Origin: Flavonifractor sp. An82
Lineage (GTDB): Bacteria > Bacillota > Clostridia > Oscillospirales > Oscillospiraceae
DNA: 64,000 nt
Direction of reading: 5' to 3'
Assembly: GCF_002159265.1 (NCBI RefSeq)
Contig: NZ_NFHG01000005.1
Span: forward strand, 1-64,000
A model generated the notes under the pieces. It made no database searches. It had not been told where the DNA came from and worked only from the letters and a program-made list of their open reading frames with translations. Positions 62,745-64,000 of this stretch are shown piece after piece. A program made the translations under genes and the position numbers. Positions within the stretch are counted from its first letter, which is position 1. Each line of letters starts with the position of its first letter.

Positions 62745-63851
62745 TCAGTCGTGAAGAGCCTTCTCATAGACACCGTAAGTGACTTTCGCCATCTTGTGGA
62801 TCTCGAACTTCTCCTCAATGGTCCGCAGGGCGTTGGCCCGACACTGTGCGGTAAAGTCGGGGTCCTCCAAAAACCGCTTCATGGCCCCTGCCATGGAGTC
62901 GGGATCATCATAGGTCACCAGCAGGCCGCATCCCGCCTCATCGTTGACGATATCGGAGTTGCCCCCCATATCGGTGGCAATCACCGGCAGGCCGGCGGCC
63001 ATGGCCTCGATGATGAGGAAGGACAGCGCCTCGTGCTGAGAAGAATTGACATACAGGTCGGAACCCTTGTACAGGTTCTTGATGTCCTTGCGGAAGCCGA
63101 TGAATTTCACCTGCTCCTCCAGCCCCAGCTCTTTGACCTGGGCCTTGGAGGGCTCCAGCAGGGGGCCGTCCCCTGCCAACACCAGGGTAAAGGGCTTATC
63201 CGTCAGCTGAGTCAGCCGCTTCACCGAGTCGATGAGATACTTGTGTCCTTTGTCGTCGGCGAAACGGGAGGCACACAGCATCACAAACTGGTCCTCAGGC
63301 AGCCCCAGCTCGGAGCGCAGGGTGGATTCAGACCGATCTCCCGCCCATGCCTCCAGATCCACGGCGTTGAAAATGACCTGGATCCGGTCAGCGCTCCAGC
63401 CGTTGACAATGAGCTGTTCCTTGCCCTTGTTGCACACAGCGATCATCTGGTCCTGCCGCTTATCCATCCAACGGTTGGACAGGCGGGTAACAAAATCGTT
63501 TGCCAGTACAAAATGGTTGGTGTACACCACTCGGATCTTCTTGTTGTACTTCTTGGCCAGCAGGGCGGTGTAGTGCTCCCGCAGGTAGTGGCAGTGGATC
63601 AGGTCGATATCCCACTCCCGGCACAGCTGGGCCAGAGCTTTTGCGGCCTGCTTGTCAAACCGGCGGCGCATGGTGATCTGGCGGCAGGGGACTCCCATGG
63701 CCTCCAGCCGCTCCACCAGCAGCCCGCCCTCGTTATAGGCAAAGAAGGGCTGGACCAGTCCGTCGGCGGAGAGGTATTTGACCAGAGTCTCCACATACCG
63801 CTCGGTCCCCGCCTTGCCCGCGTAGTTCAGCAGATAAAGCACCTTCAGCAT
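62745..63851 (-). CDS. Family 4 glycosyltransferase
   Basis: 368 aa, GT-B fold. N-terminal LYLLNYAGKAGTERYVE, C-terminal donor-site ExxE-like region SQHEALSFLIIEAMAAGLPVI. Adds a sugar from a nucleotide or lipid donor in surface glycan assembly; substrate unknown. In tandem with the O-antigen-ligase-like gene. Confidence 0.88.
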   Translation of the reverse strand: MLKVLYLLNYAGKAGTERYVETLVKYLSADGLVQPFFAYNEGGLLVERLEAMGVPCRQITMRRRFDKQAAKALAQLCREWDIDLIHCHYLREHYTALLAKKYNKKIRVVYTNHFVLANDFVTRLSNRWMDKRQDQMIAVCNKGKEQLIVNGWSADRIQVIFNAVDLEAWAGDRSESTLRSELGLPEDQFVMLCASRFADDKGHKYLIDSVKRLTQLTDKPFTLVLAGDGPLLEPSKAQVKELGLEEQVKFIGFRKDIKNLYKGSDLYVNSSQHEALSFLIIEAMAAGLPVIATDMGGNSDIVNDEAGCGLLVTYDDPDSMAGAMKRFLEDPDFTAQCRANALRTIEEKFEIHKMAKVTYGVYEKALHD

Positions 63852-63879
63852 GGCAATGCTCTCCTTTAATATCGGCGGA

Positions 63880-64000
63880 TCACTTCTCCGCCCAGTTGCC
63901 GGTGGCCTCCGCCTTCAGATAGGCATTGATGAACCCGTCCAGGTCGCCGTCCATCACGCCGTTGACATTGCTGGTCTCATAGCCGGTGCGGTTGTCCTTC
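63880..64000 (-). CDS. prfB: Peptide chain release factor 2, C-terminal end (partial)
   Basis: The last 39 codons, ending with stop 63880-63882. [20 protein letters not shown] and [12 protein letters not shown] match the RF2 C-terminus (RTG..TSN...VMDGDLD.FI..YL) and differ from RF1. The rest, including the frameshift site and GGQ, lies beyond the window. Confidence 0.8.
   Translation of the reverse strand, partial: KDNRTGYETSNVNGVMDGDLDGFINAYLKAEATGNWAEK

Overview
The window looks like a chromosome segment from a gut-type, fairly GC-rich Firmicute of the Clostridia, most like Oscillospiraceae/Flavonifractor-type organisms. This is inferred from gene content (FeoA-FeoB fusion, CD1247-type zinc protein, YqeG phosphatase, DUF4179/ECF sigma pair, nucleoside BMP transporter, TTG/GTG starts with strong AGGAGG-type ribosome binding sites); no rRNA is present to confirm it. 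The left half (about 1-32,000) is accessory DNA of mixed base composition. The right half (about 32,155-64,000) is ordinary GC-rich core chromosome.

Accessory half. A four-gene neighbourhood (rhodanese lipoprotein, SGNH hydrolase, NUDIX hydrolase, alpha/beta esterase) occurs twice as direct repeats about 24.7 kb apart, and each copy carries a different defence cargo. Copy A (462-17,443) is split between the SGNH and NUDIX genes by an AT-rich DNA phosphorothioation (Dnd-type) operon, 1,787-15,930. Copy B (25,124-30,455) holds a PLD-helicase-DUF3427 gene plus a 102-aa gene immediately upstream of NUDIX, and its esterase is cut off by a recombinase fragment. The Dnd operon runs right to left from one promoter: XRE regulator, DndC (zinc ribbons, PP-loop, ferredoxin tail), DUF4007 protein, 1204-aa BrxC/PglY-like ATPase, cysteine desulfurase DndA, PLD/DEAH helicase, 53-aa protein, DndD, then two proteins I do not recognise (184 aa in the usual DndE position, and a 481-aa coiled-coil protein). 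Cysteine desulfurase and DndC/DndD would make the sulfur modification; the helicase, large ATPase and DUF4007 protein are the likely restriction or interference arm.

Between the two copies (17,600-25,000) lies a graveyard of integrative elements. It holds the 3' half of a tRNA-Pro gene (an attachment-site scar), small conjugative-transposon-type genes, an XRE regulator fused to a complete desulfoferrodoxin, and a tyrosine recombinase gene whose two halves are separated by about 1.9 kb of AT-rich defence DNA (a truncated second PAPS-reductase-like gene and a 233-aa gene). A further recombinase/excisionase/repressor remnant (30,415-31,957) sits against the 3' end of guaA. The extreme left edge has 22-bp repeats resembling the end of an IS21-family element.

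Core half. It contains: guaA encoding a GMP synthase with an eroded glutaminase domain; a nucleoside ABC transporter operon (BMP lipoprotein, ATPase, two permeases); a copper module (CsoR with its operator, CopA with a fused CopZ-like domain that has its own internal start); an ArsR - thioredoxin reductase-like - thioredoxin operon whose reductase lacks recognisable NADPH motifs; a Sir2 deacylase; ferrous iron uptake (FeoAB plus a 54-aa Cys-rich protein); EF-P, Xaa-Pro peptidase, a TIM-barrel endonuclease-IV-like protein, YqeG, S21 and LeuRS; an ECF sigma factor with its DUF4179 partner; a cytosine-deaminase-like amidohydrolase; a DUF2975/YozG regulator pair; an O-antigen-ligase-like membrane protein with a GT4 glycosyltransferase; and the 3' end of prfB at the right edge.
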